From an uncultured Caryophanales bacterium (lineage in GTDB: Bacteria; Bacillota_I; Bacilli_A; RFN20; CAG-288), in contig CALBLI010000062.1 in assembly GCA_937896065.1 (NCBI GenBank), positions 1 through 18,977 of the forward strand: a stretch of DNA of 18,977 nucleotides, read 5' to 3'. Both the position numbers and the translations under genes were made by a program. Under the pieces are notes generated by a model. That model did no database searches, was not told the origin of the DNA, and saw only the letters and a program-made list of their open reading frames with translations. This document shows positions 1 to 7,090 of the stretch, in pieces (within the stretch, counting starts at the first letter, position 1; every line of letters begins with the position of its first letter).

Positions 1-120
1 TTACCCCCAATGATGCTAACTCCTTTAATAGGGGTATTTGATTTATAAATCAATTCTATTATATCACTTATGCTAAAACTATATGACCACTACTAATGTG
101 ATACACTTTAATTACAAAAT
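1..120. other. window edge, non-coding apart from a possible CDS tail
   Basis: No complete gene is visible. On the plus strand the frame starting at base 1 is open for 15 codons to a TAA at 46-48, so the 3' tail of an upstream plus-strand gene is possible but cannot be shown. A 16-bp perfect palindrome lies at 38-53 (TTGATTTATAAATCAA). Its role is unknown. Confidence 0.2.
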
Positions 121-147
121 AAAAATAGTGCCACTGGCACTATTTTT
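121..147. terminator. bidirectional intrinsic terminator
   Basis: A perfect 13-bp inverted repeat (AAAAATAGTGCCA / TGGCACTATTTTT) with one central base has an A-tract on its left arm and a T-tract on its right arm. It can therefore stop transcription in both directions. It lies 20 bp beyond the stop codon of the minus-strand membrane protein gene at 167-682 and would also close any plus-strand gene entering from the left. Confidence 0.8.
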
Positions 148-166
148 ATCTCACAATTAATTTTTA

Positions 167-682
167 TTAGTCTTTTATATGAAGAACAGGATCGACTGCT
201 GCAACTATTCCACCAAGAATAAGTAAAATGCCACTCATAATATAAGTCGGTGACATTTTGATATTAATATTATCAGTATAACTTGATTCTAATCCATTTT
301 TAGAAGCAAAGTCATTTTTAGTAATAAGAACAAAGATACCAGCTAGTATTGCAATTAAAGCAGCTGATATTAAAACAACATTGAGTATTTTATTGAGTGA
401 TTGATTTTTATCTTTTTTAAGAAATTTAATTACAGCCACTATACAAATAGTTGAAAATGCAAGAATAGCAAATATAAATGCCATTAAACCAATATTTGAG
501 CCTTTATAATCACCGCCACCAAATAAAATAGTTGTTCCTTTTATTTCTATTGAAAATTTTGCACCTCCAATATTGATGCCATTTTCAACACCAGTTGTAG
601 CTATAAGTAAGATAAATGCCACTAAAACAAGAACACCAGCTAATACATTGAACCAATTAGTTTTACTTTTTATATCTTTCAT
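167..682 (-). CDS. small four-helix membrane protein, function unknown
   Basis: I do not recognise this family. The 171-residue protein has four hydrophobic segments at about residues 12-30, 64-87, 99-120 and 144-163. A polar stretch (about 31-62) separates the first two and another (about 122-143) separates the last two. A short Lys-rich loop (KFLKKDKNQ, 86-94) lies between helices 2 and 3, which suggests that loop is cytoplasmic. There are no catalytic motifs, so it is probably a structural or accessory membrane protein. The start is supported by a GGGAG ribosome site a few bases upstream. A TATAAT-like -10 lies at 708-713 with no good -35. The gene follows the exonuclease gene on the same strand by 47 bp and ends at a strong bidirectional terminator. 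Confidence 0.7.
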   Translation of the reverse strand: MKDIKSKTNWFNVLAGVLVLVAFILLIATTGVENGINIGGAKFSIEIKGTTILFGGGDYKGSNIGLMAFIFAILAFSTICIVAVIKFLKKDKNQSLNKILNVVLISAALIAILAGIFVLITKNDFASKNGLESSYTDNINIKMSPTYIMSGILLILGGIVAAVDPVLHIKD

Positions 683-729
683 GTATTTCTCCCTTCAAGA
701 TAAGTTTATTATACTATTTTATAAAAATA

Positions 730-1644
730 TTAAAATCTTTTAACAAAATTTTTATATAAAATGAATTTTTGATTTTCTTTTAATTCATATCGTGAATTAT
801 ACTTAACGATAATGTAGTCAGCATCTTCAAATTTTTTAACAATCATTCCACCTTTTTTATATATTTTTTCTTTTAATAGCATCATTTCATCTTTATTTTC
901 ATTAAACAGTTTTCTTTCAAAAACTATTTTCTTATTCACAAAGAATTCATCATAATTTGTAATATCATTGATAGTCATTGGTGTGAGAAATTCATCAAAC
1001 ATCTTCTCAATTAGTTGTTTTTCAATAATTTTTTTCTTTCGTTCTTCAAAGTCTTTAGCAACTTTCTTGTTATCAATAAAGCATTTAGAATACTCTTTAA
1101 CTGCATCACTTGGATTTAAATTTAATTCTTCACATAATCTTTTAAATATTTCCATTGACATATATGCATCATCATCTGAACGATGATATGTTAAACTCTT
1201 CAAATTATATTTTTTTATCAAGAAGTCTAATCCATGTGTATTTTTCTCCTGACATATACATTTATCAAATAATTGAATATCAAATGCATTATAAGACAAT
1301 TCTTTTAAAGCGTATCTTTTGCAAGTATATATAAGATATCTGATATCTTGGTCAACTGAAAAGCCAAAGATAATATTATTTTTATCTTCTAATATTTTTT
1401 TAATTTCTGCGTAGTAAAAAGGAAATTTTTTAGAATCTCTAAATTTAAAAAGTGGATATGCTAATGATATTCCCTTACCAGTTTTGACATTGCCTAATAA
1501 AAATTTAGCATCAGGATTGATGAGAATATCTTTTTTCTTAATTACATTAAATTGCATATCAGTTTTAACATATCCAAAGGAACATATTTTTCCTTCACCG
1601 CCTAAGCAGTTTGCACATTCAGTATCAAAAAAAACAAAATTCAT
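730..1644 (-). CDS. DEDDh (DnaQ-like) 3'-5' exonuclease with C-terminal BRCT-like domain
   Basis: The N-terminal ~170 residues carry the DEDDh exonuclease pattern. ExoI is FFDTE (D7, E9), ExoII is VDQDIRYL (D100) and ExoIII is HRSDDD (H154, D159). These residues bind the two metals in DnaQ-type proofreading and RNase-like exonucleases. The C-terminal ~70 residues (KIVFERKLF, then KGGMIVKKFEDADYIIV) look like a BRCT fold, with its GG turn and the following strand. The protein is probably a stand-alone DNA repair or processing exonuclease in the cytoplasm; the substrate cannot be read from sequence. The residues between the domains (about 180-215) are charged and lysine-rich. There is no Shine-Dalgarno site before the ATG. 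The promoter seems to lie directly upstream, so the mRNA may be leaderless. The gene is divergent from the HAD gene at 1713. Confidence 0.8.
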   Translation of the reverse strand: MNFVFFDTECANCLGGEGKICSFGYVKTDMQFNVIKKKDILINPDAKFLLGNVKTGKGISLAYPLFKFRDSKKFPFYYAEIKKILEDKNNIIFGFSVDQDIRYLIYTCKRYALKELSYNAFDIQLFDKCICQEKNTHGLDFLIKKYNLKSLTYHRSDDDAYMSMEIFKRLCEELNLNPSDAVKEYSKCFIDNKKVAKDFEERKKKIIEKQLIEKMFDEFLTPMTINDITNYDEFFVNKKIVFERKLFNENKDEMMLLKEKIYKKGGMIVKKFEDADYIIVKYNSRYELKENQKFILYKNFVKRF

Positions 1645-1652
1645 AGCTTTAT

Positions 1653-1703
1653 ATTTTAATTTATTTATTATGTATTGTTAATATAAATTAAATCATTTAT
1701 TAT
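1653..1703. promoter_or_regulatory. overlapping divergent promoters, probably leaderless on both sides
   Basis: Plus strand: -35 TTGTTA (1675-1680), 17-bp spacer, -10 TATTAT (1698-1703). The predicted start at about 1710 is 2-3 bases before the HAD ATG (1713). Minus strand: -35 TTAACA (1676-1681 read in reverse), 17-bp spacer, -10 TAAAAT (1653-1658). The predicted start at about 1646 is 1-2 bases before the exonuclease ATG (1644). The two -35 boxes overlap, and neither gene has a Shine-Dalgarno sequence. The boxes are read by eye in AT-rich DNA, so this is an inference. Confidence 0.5.
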
Positions 1704-1712
1704 ATTCAAGTT

Positions 1713-2375
1713 ATGAAATTAAAAAATTTGAATGATTTTGAAGCTGTCATCTTTGATTTTGATGGCACATTAGTTGATTCTCTTTCCTTATGGAGAGATG
1801 TTGATGTCGCTTTCTTTAAAGAATTTAACATGGAAGTTCCAGAAAATTATGATAAAGAGATTGCTCATCTAAATTTTAATGAGATTGCTGACTTTACTAT
1901 AAAAAAGTATAAATTAAATACTACCAGTGAATATCTATTAAAATTTTGGCATGATTTCTCTATTGAAGAATACTCTCATAATATCAAATGCAAACCTTTT
2001 GCTAAAGAATTATTGAAATATTTAAAAGATAATAGCGTCAAAATATCTTTAGCAACAACTAATAAGAAAGAATTGTTTATGCCATGTTTGTTAAATAATG
2101 GTATTGATAGTTATTTTGATTACAAACTCAATGTCAATGACTATAATACAAGTAAAAAAGAGCCTAAGATTTATTTAGAAGCTTGCAAACTTATGAATAC
2201 AACTCCTACCAAAACTGTTGTTTTTGAAGATATATTAGAGCCTATCTTAACTGCTAAAAAAGCGAATTTTCAAGTTGTTGGGGTCTATGATAAACACAAT
2301 CTTTCTCATTTAAAAGATATACAAAAAAGTTGTGATTTATTTATAAATTCATATGATGAACTTTTAAATAAATAA
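1713..2375 (+). CDS. HAD-superfamily hydrolase (phosphoglycolate phosphatase / beta-phosphoglucomutase-like)
   Basis: The 220-residue protein has the four HAD motifs. Motif I is FDFDGTLVDS, with nucleophile D15 and acid/base D17. Motif II is LATTNK. The motif III lysine lies in the SKKEPKIY segment. Motif IV is VVFEDILEPILTAKKA. Length, the helical cap between motifs I and II, and the FDGTLxDS form place it in the HAD-IA group, which includes phosphoglycolate phosphatases, beta-phosphoglucomutases and pyrophosphatases. The substrate cannot be assigned. The enzyme is cytoplasmic and Mg2+-dependent by family knowledge. It has no ribosome-binding site, and the likely -10 box ends 9 bases before the ATG. 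Unlike the HAD protein at 13060-13686, all catalytic residues are present here, so this is the only intact HAD enzyme in the window. Confidence 0.88.
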   Translation: MKLKNLNDFEAVIFDFDGTLVDSLSLWRDVDVAFFKEFNMEVPENYDKEIAHLNFNEIADFTIKKYKLNTTSEYLLKFWHDFSIEEYSHNIKCKPFAKELLKYLKDNSVKISLATTNKKELFMPCLLNNGIDSYFDYKLNVNDYNTSKKEPKIYLEACKLMNTTPTKTVVFEDILEPILTAKKANFQVVGVYDKHNLSHLKDIQKSCDLFINSYDELLNK

Positions 2376-2420
2376 AATATATATTTTATTTTCATAAAAC
2401 ATATATTAAAATATTTTCAC

Positions 2421-2503
2421 ATAGGGGAGTAATTTTCTTGCTTAACTCGTCATCACGCTTTATAGCCGGGTTAAACCACATCTTATTGTGTAATGAGACC
2501 TAT
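2421..2503 (+). promoter_or_regulatory. yybP-ykoY manganese riboswitch aptamer
   Basis: The hallmark conserved elements of the yybP-ykoY family are present in order: GGGGAGTAA at 2424-2432 (first metal-binding loop), a TCGTCATCACGC internal segment, GCCGGGTT, and TAATGAGACC at 2491-2500 (second loop). Stem P1 pairs ATAGG (2421-2425) with CCTAT (2499-2503). TTAAC (2442-2446) pairs with GTTAA (2470-2474). A small hairpin is formed by CACA (2477-2480) and TGTG (2487-2490). By family knowledge these loops bind Mn2+ and turn expression on. Only about 17 bases separate P1 from the start codon, and that gap holds GAGGTGAT, the ribosome site at 2511-2518. No terminator hairpin is seen, so control is more likely at translation. 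The controlled gene is the P-type ATPase. Confidence 0.9.
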
Positions 2504-2520
2504 ATTATTTGAGGTGATAT

Positions 2521-5433
2521 ATGAAAAAAGAAAAAACTCCTATTTTAAAAAAAGAAGAATATTTAGCCTATCACAAGTCAAAAGAAGAAGTTTTAAATGA
2601 TTTAAAAGTGAATCCTGAAACTGGTTTGAGTGAAAGTGAAGTTAAAAGAAGACTTGAAGAAAATGGTTTAAATAAAATAAGTGATAATAAAAAGTCACCT
2701 TTCATTATTAAATTTTTAAAACAATTTAAAGAACCTCTTGTTATCATCTTATTGATTGCAGCTTTGATATCCCTTGCTATATTTATAACTAACAAATGTT
2801 TAGGTAAACATTCTGATGAATACATTGATGCTCTTGTTATACTTGCAATTGTTATTATCAATGCTTTAATTGGTTCTATTCAAGAAGATAAAGCTGAAAA
2901 ATCACTAGATGCTTTAAAAAGTTTATCATCACCTTTAGCTAATGTTTTAAGAGATTCAAAAATTGTATCAGTTAAAAGTGAAGAATTAGTTGTTGGTGAT
3001 ATTGTAATATTAGAGGAAGGCAACATCGTACCTGCTGATATAAGACTTATTGAATCTTCTAATTTAAAAGCAGACGAATCTTCTTTAACTGGTGAATCCG
3101 TACCTGTTGAAAAGGATTCTTCATTAGTTTTAGATGAAAGTGCATCAATAGGTGATCGAAAAAACTGCCTTTTTTCTTCTTCTCATATCTCATATGGAAG
3201 AGCAGTAGGTGTCATCTATTCAACAGCTATGGATACTGAAGTTGGTAAAATTGCCACTATGTTAAATGAAAGTGATGAACCTACTCCTCTTCAAAAGAAA
3301 TTGAATGTTCTATCTAAACAACTAGGTATCATTTGCCTTATTATTGTTATAGTAACTTTCTTAGCCGGCTTTATTTGGGTGATAGTTAATATTTTAAACT
3401 CTGGTAAAGATTTTTCATCATTAGGTGTTGAAACTCTCGAATTATTTGAAGAAGCTATTGCTTTAGCAGTTGCTGCTATTCCAGAAGGACTATCGGCTAC
3501 AGTCACGATTGCCTTAGCAATCGGTGTCACTAAAATGGTCAAAGTGAATACTATCGTTAGAAAGCTCCCTTCAGTTGAAACTTTAGGAAGCGTAACTGTC
3601 ATCTGTTCTGATAAAACAGGTACTTTGACTCAAAATAAGATGACTGTTTTAAAAGCTTATGTAAATAATTCATTAATTGATAGTAATGATACTTTAAATA
3701 ATGATAATTTTAAATTTTTAGCCAAAGGATTTTCATTGTGTTCTAATGCATCAATTAAAAATGATGCTAGATATGGTGACCCTACTGAACTTGCTTTATT
3801 AGATTATGCACTCCTTTTTAATCTTCATAAAGAAGATATTGAACAAAATGAAGAGAAAAGAATTGATGAATTTCCTTTTGATTCAATAAGAAAAATGATG
3901 TCTGTCAAGATGCTTAAAAATGATGGCAGCTATATAATTTATACTAAAGGAGCTTTTGATTCTATTTTAAAATCATCAACGAGAATTTATATAAATGGCA
4001 AAACAAGAGATATTACTATTGATGATATTAATGATATTAATAACATCAATTCTACTTTGTCTTCACAAGCATTCAGAGTTTTAGCTTTAGCTTATAAGGA
4101 AAGCAGTAAAGATGAAAAAATAGTCGAAGATGATTTGATATTTGTCGGTCTTGTTGCAATGGTTGATCCTGAAAGGAAAGAAGTTAAACCAGCTATTGCT
4201 ACTTTAAAAGAAGCTGGCATTAAAACAATTATGATCACAGGTGATCATAAAGATACTGCTTTTGCTATTGCTAAAAATTTAAACATTGCTGATTCTAAAG
4301 ATGAATGCATGTCTGGTGAAGAAATTGATAATTTAAATGAGCTGCAACTTCAAGAAAAAGTTAAAACTATTTCTGTATTTGCAAGAGTATCACCAACTAA
4401 TAAAGTTCAGATTGTTAAAGCTGTTAAAGCTAATAACAATATTGTTGCAATGACAGGAGATGGCGTTAATGATGCACCATCATTATCAGTTGCTGATATT
4501 GGCATTGCTATGGGAATTACTGGAACTGATGTTGCTAAAGATGCTGCCGATATGATTTTAACTGATGATAATTTTGCTTCAATTGAAAAGGCAGTTGAAG
4601 AAGGAAGGGGAATATATGCAAACGTTAAAAAAGCTATATTATATCTTTTATCATCTAACTTTTCTGAAGTTTTTGTTATGTTCATATCATTATTACTTGG
4701 TTTCCCGTCTCCTTTAGCAACTTTACAAATATTATGGATCAATTTAATAACTGATTCTCTTCCAGCTATTGCTTTATCAATGGATAGTAAGGAAAAAAAT
4801 ATTATGAAACAAAAGCCACGTAATCCACAAGATGGCATTTTTAAAGATGGTGGGCTTAGATTCTGCATCACCTATGGTATCACTTTATTTTTAATAACTT
4901 TTATTGCGTTTTTAATTCCAGCTTTTATGTATATGAATTCAGATACTGGAATAAAACTAGGTTGGAACCAAGGTTGGCAAGGGTTTATCAATTGTTTGAA
5001 TTCTAAAACAATGGATGGTAAATTTGTCGGTGTTAATAGCCTTGATCAATTCAAATTATTTGATACTAAAGCTGAGTTGAATGCTATTCAATATAGCGAA
5101 GGATATTTATCTATTTATGAGAAATGTCAAACATTTTCATTTACAGTTTTGGCTCTTGGTCAATTATTTCATATGCTCGGAACAACTTCTTCATATAGAT
5201 CGTTCATTCATATCTTTAAAGAAAAAAATTATATGCTTCTCATTGCATTTTTGCTCGGTTTTTCACTCCAAGTACTTGTTACTGAAGTGCCTGGTATTTC
5301 ACTTGTCTTTCAAACTACTAGATTATCAGTTACTGATTGGCTAATTCTTCTTGCTTTATCTTCTTTACCATTAATTGTTCATGAAATACTTGTTCCTTTT
5401 AATAAGAAATGGTTAAATAAAAAGATCAATTAA
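2521..5433 (+). CDS. SERCA-type (P2A) cation P-type ATPase under Mn2+ riboswitch; likely Mn2+/Ca2+ exporter
   Basis: The 970-residue protein contains the full P-type ATPase set. The actuator loop is TGES (190-193), the phosphorylated aspartate is D364 in SDKTGTLT, the N-domain has KGAFD (476-480), and TGD (573-575) and TGDGVND (645-651) follow. Membrane ion-site residues match Ca2+ pumps: PEGL in M4 (E322), SNFSEV in M5 (N713, E716) and NLITD in M6 (N741, T744, D745). About ten membrane helices are expected. The N-terminus is cytosolic and no metal-binding Cys motif is present. Because a manganese riboswitch precedes it, Mn2+ efflux is the likely main role, as reported for riboswitch-linked ATPases of Lactococcus (YoaB) and Streptococcus; Ca2+ is the alternative. 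Start: GAGGTGAT five bases or so before the ATG. The last eight residues (WLNKKIN plus stop) come from DNA beyond a 118-bp repeat and may be encoded by the adjoining island. Confidence 0.92.
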   Translation: MKKEKTPILKKEEYLAYHKSKEEVLNDLKVNPETGLSESEVKRRLEENGLNKISDNKKSPFIIKFLKQFKEPLVIILLIAALISLAIFITNKCLGKHSDEYIDALVILAIVIINALIGSIQEDKAEKSLDALKSLSSPLANVLRDSKIVSVKSEELVVGDIVILEEGNIVPADIRLIESSNLKADESSLTGESVPVEKDSSLVLDESASIGDRKNCLFSSSHISYGRAVGVIYSTAMDTEVGKIATMLNESDEPTPLQKKLNVLSKQLGIICLIIVIVTFLAGFIWVIVNILNSGKDFSSLGVETLELFEEAIALAVAAIPEGLSATVTIALAIGVTKMVKVNTIVRKLPSVETLGSVTVICSDKTGTLTQNKMTVLKAYVNNSLIDSNDTLNNDNFKFLAKGFSLCSNASIKNDARYGDPTELALLDYALLFNLHKEDIEQNEEKRIDEFPFDSIRKMMSVKMLKNDGSYIIYTKGAFDSILKSSTRIYINGKTRDITIDDINDINNINSTLSSQAFRVLALAYKESSKDEKIVEDDLIFVGLVAMVDPERKEVKPAIATLKEAGIKTIMITGDHKDTAFAIAKNLNIADSKDECMSGEEIDNLNELQLQEKVKTISVFARVSPTNKVQIVKAVKANNNIVAMTGDGVNDAPSLSVADIGIAMGITGTDVAKDAADMILTDDNFASIEKAVEEGRGIYANVKKAILYLLSSNFSEVFVMFISLLLGFPSPLATLQILWINLITDSLPAIALSMDSKEKNIMKQKPRNPQDGIFKDGGLRFCITYGITLFLITFIAFLIPAFMYMNSDTGIKLGWNQGWQGFINCLNSKTMDGKFVGVNSLDQFKLFDTKAELNAIQYSEGYLSIYEKCQTFSFTVLALGQLFHMLGTTSSYRSFIHIFKEKNYMLLIAFLLGFSLQVLVTEVPGISLVFQTTRLSVTDWLILLALSSLPLIVHEILVPFNKKWLNKKIN
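5292..5409 (+). repeat. left copy of 118-bp perfect direct repeat (candidate att site, inside ATPase 3' end)
   Basis: Every base from 5292 to 5409 is identical to 9363-9480. Identity stops sharply on both sides (C versus A before, T versus A after). This copy encodes the final ATPase residues from GISLVFQ to PFNKK. Site-specific islands that insert in the 3' end of a protein gene leave such a copy at each end. Confidence 0.95.
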
Positions 5434-5713
5434 TTGCATTAAAAAAAATATTTAAAGTTCTAATCATCTTTTTAATAGAAAAATATAAAAATAAGTTGTA
5501 AATTAAGTGTCTAACATCACTAAAAGCTATTGTTTAAATCATTTGAAAAGATTTAATTTATATTTTTTATCAAAGATGTGCTGTCTATATGTGCTAGATG
5601 ATGCTTTAATGTAAATGTACATTACATTGAAATTTACTTGTCAACTGAATTAAAAAGTATTTTTTTAGCTAACAATAATGAATTTTATCTATTATTATTT
5701 GCTATTCTTTCAT
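5434..5713. other. non-coding left end of the island
   Basis: No convincing coding frame, RNA gene or clear terminator was found. A near-palindrome lies at 5609-5629, with a perfect core AATGTACATT at 5615-5624 flanked by AATGTA and TACATT. It could be a protein-binding site at the island end. The ATPase gene and the minus-strand island genes converge here, but I see no strong stem with a T-tract. Confidence 0.4.
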
Positions 5714-6180
5714 TTATATTTTGTTTTTTTCTGCAAACTCTTTTTTGACTTTAAGAATTAAAATGGCATTAACTTCTGAATTGTCATCATTATAGTCATC
5801 TTCAGTCCCATCATCAAAATTATAAGTTGGACCATTAGCAATTTTCTTCTTGTATTCTTCTTTGCTTTGATTTGCAGTTTTTTTCATTCCTTTCACCAAT
5901 CGTATCATAATCTTTCACTTGTTTTAAATCATATACCCATCCGCAGTACCTACAATGGATAAAATAAATTTCTATAGGAGCAGTTATCTTAATTTTTCAT
6001 ATGTTTCAGATCAATTTTGTAAATTCCATTATCATCATTTTTCCCTGATTTAGTAAGCCAACCTAAATTTGTGAATTCTTCTTTTCCACAAACAGAACAT
6101 TTAAATAGGTATTTTATTTTTGTTATATATTTCCATGCTTTTTCTCCTTTTTTACTTGTGTAATGGAAACTATCTTTTAA
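5714..6180 (-). pseudogene. zinc-ribbon protein gene broken by two frameshifts
   Basis: Three consecutive minus-strand frames join into one plausible protein. The first (6180 to about 5990) contains CSVCGK and ends ...IDLKHMKN stop. The second (about 5998 to 5895) continues KIKITAPIEIYFIHC and CRYCGWVYDLK. The third (to 5714) runs VKGMKKTANQSKEEYKKK... to FAEKNKI. The two CxxC knuckles of one zinc ribbon thus lie in different frames, which argues strongly for a broken gene rather than chance. The first shift sits in an A-run after CATATG, the second in GATTGGTGAAAGG. No start codon is present in the first frame, which begins right after a TAG, so the 5' end is lost too. The last frame alone (5714-5908, 64 codons) could still be translated but holds only the acidic, Asp/Asn-rich tail. 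The function is unknown. Confidence 0.6.
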
Positions 6181-6255
6181 CTATACAACTAGAATTATGT
6201 ATAAGCGTCGATAACTTTAACACTTACTAATCATTAATGAAAGGTTCCACTTTAA

Positions 6256-6609
6256 TTAATAAGGAAATTTTGGTTTAATTATATATTTTATTTTAGCCTT
6301 ATCTAATTCCTCTTTTTTTTCTAAAAGTTCATATGCCTTACCACTATAGATTAACTTAGGTGTTCTAATTAATTCTTTTGTTTGTAAAAAATTAAGCCCA
6401 GTAAATTTAGATAAAGCTTTTATAATGCTTATATCATTCGCATCATTTTCACCTAATATAATAGAATACGTATTATTATCATCATATATAGGCGTTGTTG
6501 TTGTTATTGCTTCACCATATCCACATTTAGGACATACCCATGCGATGGAAAATTTTTCTATATTTTTTTTCATTTTTGTTTCACATTTTGGACATTTTCT
6601 ATTTGTCAT
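6256..6609 (-). CDS. zinc ribbon plus ribosomal L7/L12 C-terminal-like domain protein (candidate immunity protein)
   Basis: The 117-residue protein has two parts. Residues 6-29 form a zinc ribbon with CPKC and CPKC (C6, C9, C26, C29). Residues about 48-114 match the bL12 C-terminal fold: TYSIILGENDANDISIIKAL, then TGLNFLQTKELI, then an ELLEKKEELDKA helix and a final strand. In the ribosome that fold contacts translation factors; small proteins with a ribbon plus this fold are of unknown role. I chose the ATG at 6609, preceded by CAGGGGGT, over one at 6630 that lies inside the upstream gene without a ribosome site. The start overlaps the end of the toxin-like gene by 11 bp, so translation is coupled. 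Position immediately after a toxin-type gene suggests an immunity protein, but that is inference only. Confidence 0.7.
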   Translation of the reverse strand: MTNRKCPKCETKMKKNIEKFSIAWVCPKCGYGEAITTTTPIYDDNNTYSIILGENDANDISIIKALSKFTGLNFLQTKELIRTPKLIYSGKAYELLEKKEELDKAKIKYIIKPKFPY

Positions 6610-7090
6610 ATATATTACCCCCTGGTACAAATTTTATAAATTCTCTTTTAATACTATAATCAGGTCTATCATTTTCTAATCTACCAGCTATAAAATGTTT
6701 ACCTGTTGGGGTAGCCCAAATATAATTATTTGGAGCATAAACAGGTTTACCTAAAGCATTTGCTAAATTTTGTGCAAATCCATTTGCTATGCTTCCAGTA
6801 TTACATGATAGCAGTCTGACAGCTTTACTATTTTTATAGTCCGGTGCTTTACGAATAAGTTTTGCTGCATCTCTTGCGGTAAGATTATGAATTTTACCTG
6901 CACTTTCAATTTGGATATATGTTGCACCACCATGTGCAATGACATCGAGATTTCCATTAACATCGACATCAGTTCTTTTAGATATATATTGGGCAAACAA
7001 AGAATTTTTCCCTTTTCCCATATATGAAATATCACCTGATGCTGGGCTATGATATTTTACATTACTAAATAAAGAACTATATCCTTTCAT
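6599..7090 (-). CDS. polymorphic-toxin-like domain protein, CPD/C80 (caspase-fold) type
   Basis: The 163-residue protein has a His-Gly motif (DVIAHGG, H53) and a hydrophobic strand ending in Cys (VRLLSCNTG, C96). This spacing and context resemble the His/Cys dyad of clan CD cysteine peptidases such as the C80 autoprocessing domain of MARTX and clostridial toxins. The segment NGFAQNLANALGKPVYAP and following aromatic residues recall C-terminal domains of RHS/WapA-type polymorphic toxins, as far as I remember them. There is no signal peptide, membrane segment or delivery domain, so it is a bare domain. Its start overlaps the DUF4417 stop by 14 bp, and its stop overlaps the zinc-ribbon gene by 11 bp, giving a tightly coupled three-gene set. 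Peptidase or toxin activity is not shown. It may be an orphan toxin cassette captured by the island. Confidence 0.65.
   Translation of the reverse strand: MKGYSSLFSNVKYHSPASGDISYMGKGKNSLFAQYISKRTDVDVNGNLDVIAHGGATYIQIESAGKIHNLTARDAAKLIRKAPDYKNSKAVRLLSCNTGSIANGFAQNLANALGKPVYAPNNYIWATPTGKHFIAGRLENDRPDYSIKREFIKFVPGGNIYDK

Noticed and set aside
3291..3602. 103-codon minus-strand open frame inside the ATPase gene
   Set aside because: Antisense to the M4/phosphorylation region. Composition mirrors the real gene and there is no start signal.
4407..4871. 154-codon minus-strand open frame inside the ATPase gene
   Set aside because: It lies opposite conserved ATPase motifs (TGDGVND, NLITD), has no ribosome site and no family-like features. 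It is a shadow frame.
5666..5706. Possible terminator hairpin after the island operon
   Set aside because: The stem (AGC...GCT with AT pairs) is imperfect and has no T-tract on the minus-strand side.
6787..7035. 82-codon minus-strand frame overlapping the toxin-like gene
   Set aside because: It is the same strand in another frame, without a ribosome site. The overlapping frame has recognisable toxin-domain motifs.
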